Assembly (NCBI GenBank): GCA_017999075.1
Contig: JAGOBX010000032.1
Span: 1 to 14,866 of the forward strand
From: JAGOBX01 sp017999075 [NCBI: Candidatus Babelota bacterium]
Lineage (GTDB): Bacteria > JAGOBX01
Length of the DNA: 14,866 nucleotides
Direction: 5' to 3'
Shown: positions 14,168-14,866 of the stretch, in pieces
Layout of the letters: each line of letters starts with the position of its first letter
How positions within the stretch are numbered: the stretch's first letter is position 1
Notes under the pieces: model-generated
Databases searched by the model: none
What the model was told of the DNA's origin: nothing
What the model saw: only the letters and a program-made list of their open reading frames with translations
Translations under genes and position numbers: made by a program

Positions 14168-14694
14168 TTTTTAAAAACTCCTATATAAGGTAAATTACGG
14201 TATTTTTGGTTGAAATCCATTCCATAACCGATTATAAATTCGTTTTCTATTGTTATCCCTGTATAATCAGGTTTTATGTCAATTACCCTTCGGGCAGGTT
14301 TGTCAAGAAAAACGGCTATTTTTAAACTGCGAGGTTCGTATTTTTTTATTTCGTCAATTGTTTTTTCAAATGTTATTCCTGTATCAAGTATATCATCGAC
14401 AAGAAGAACATCACGGTTTTTTAAGTTGCTTACAGGTTTTTTTAGAAGTTTTACTGAACCGGTTGATTGTGTTTCTTCATAACTTTTTACCCATATGAAA
14501 TCAAGTTCTAAAGGCAGATCAATATGTCTTATTAAATCGCATGTGAATAAAATAGATCCTCTTAGAACGCTTATCACAACCATATCTTTTCCTTTAAAAT
14601 CTTTTGTTATTTTCATTCCAAGTTTTTTTATTTTAGACTGAATTTGTTCTTCAGTAAACATTATTCTTTTTATATTTTTTTTTGCGAATTTCAT
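14164..14694 (-). CDS. hpt: Hypoxanthine(-guanine) phosphoribosyltransferase
   Basis: A 176-residue type I phosphoribosyltransferase converting hypoxanthine (and commonly guanine) with PRPP to IMP/GMP. The signature is VLLVDDILDTGITF (96-109, PRPP loop), with the pyrophosphate-binding VLRGS (43-47), the flexible loop SYEETQSTG (71-79) and the base-binding FLDKPARR...YTG region and IIGYGMDF (154-161). Length is normal. The start is fixed by an excellent AGGAGGG 7 nt before the ATG. This adds about 11 residues before the more usual MFTEEQI beginning, so a slightly longer N-terminus is predicted. First gene of the hpt-upp operon. Confidence 0.97.
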   Translation of the reverse strand: MKFAKKNIKRIMFTEEQIQSKIKKLGMKITKDFKGKDMVVISVLRGSILFTCDLIRHIDLPLELDFIWVKSYEETQSTGSVKLLKKPVSNLKNRDVLLVDDILDTGITFEKTIDEIKKYEPRSLKIAVFLDKPARRVIDIKPDYTGITIENEFIIGYGMDFNQKYRNLPYIGVFKK

Positions 14695-14701
14695 GAATGT
14701 T

Positions 14702-14708
14702 CCCTCCT
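14702..14708 (-). promoter_or_regulatory. Strong Shine-Dalgarno site of hpt
   Basis: AGGAGGG on the minus strand, 7 nt before the ATG at 14694. It supports this start over the internal Met12. Confidence 0.85.
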
Positions 14709-14772
14709 CGTTAAATTTATATAAAAATTAAATCGAAAGATGGAGAATTTATTTTATTAGCCTTATACTTTA

Positions 14773-14801
14773 AATATACGCTCATTTATTATTTTTGTCA
14801 A
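14773..14801 (-). promoter_or_regulatory. Consensus sigma-70 promoter of hpt-upp
   Basis: A perfect TTGACA (14796-14801), a 17-bp spacer and TATATT (14773-14778) on the minus strand. Transcription would begin near 14766, leaving a leader of about 70 nt. I see no guanine or PreQ1 riboswitch fold in that leader. Confidence 0.8.
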
Positions 14802-14822
14802 TAATTTTAAAAAAAAAATATA

Positions 14823-14850
14823 TTGACATATTTTTATAATTATGTAAAAT
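14823..14850 (+). promoter_or_regulatory. Divergent promoter for a gene beyond the right edge
   Basis: TTGACA (14823-14828), a 16-bp spacer and TAAAAT (14845-14850) on the plus strand. The -35 box lies 21 bp from that of the hpt promoter, so the two promoters are back to back. No coding start is visible before the window ends. Confidence 0.45.
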
Positions 14851-14866
14851 TCAGTCAATTATGATT

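Noticed and set aside
14695-14772. Purine or PreQ1 riboswitch in the hpt leader
   Set aside because: The leader of about 70 nt is almost pure A/T and I found no pairing scheme or conserved core of a known purine-sensing aptamer.

Overview
The window is a low-GC stretch (by eye about 30% GC, with heavy A/T third-position use) of an ordinary-looking bacterial chromosome. Gene content suggests a motile Gram-negative-type anaerobe or facultative anaerobe: a NifA-type sigma-54 activator, a GGDEF enzyme, distant FliD and FliG relatives, a cache-type histidine kinase, CorA and purine/pyrimidine salvage. The phylum cannot be fixed from sequence alone; AT-rich Deferribacterota, Elusimicrobiota, Spirochaetota or a candidate phylum would all fit. 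No insertion sequence, phage gene, integrase or CRISPR array was seen. Promoters resemble the sigma-70 consensus, and some genes have strong Shine-Dalgarno sites (hpt, the C39-like gene) while others have none.

Layout. (1) 1-2904: a histidine kinase cut by the left edge (minus) diverges from a diguanylate cyclase (plus), which is followed 4 nt later by a release-factor-like GGQ protein. (2) 2882-8467: a tight minus-strand series, probably an operon, in the order DnaA-like ATPase, papain/C39-like protein, ATP-grasp/FMN-dehydrogenase fusion, CorA. Its last gene overlaps the release-factor-like gene tail to tail. (3) 8468-8881: a non-coding segment with a ~157-bp element bounded by imperfect inverted repeats and a tRNA-Arg(ACG) with its own consensus promoter. 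(4) 8882-11829: a NifA-like activator downstream of a FliD-like protein that lacks both terminal coiled-coil regions. (5) 11993-13471: a divergent plus-strand gene for a protein with a CheC/CheX-like front and a FliG-like C-terminus. (6) 13529-14866: the salvage operon hpt-upp with a consensus promoter, back to back with a promoter firing out of the window.

How they fit together. The kinase, cyclase, NifA-like activator and the FliD/FliG-like pair look like a loose signalling and motility neighbourhood, but no dedicated flagellar operon is present. hpt-upp is a clear nucleobase salvage unit with an ATGA start/stop overlap. The best candidates for something undescribed are the DnaA-like/C39/ATP-grasp-FMN operon, where a degenerate DnaA paralogue sits with a two-domain enzyme, and the divergent FliD-like/FliG-like pair with a perfect 25-bp palindrome in the FliD-like leader.
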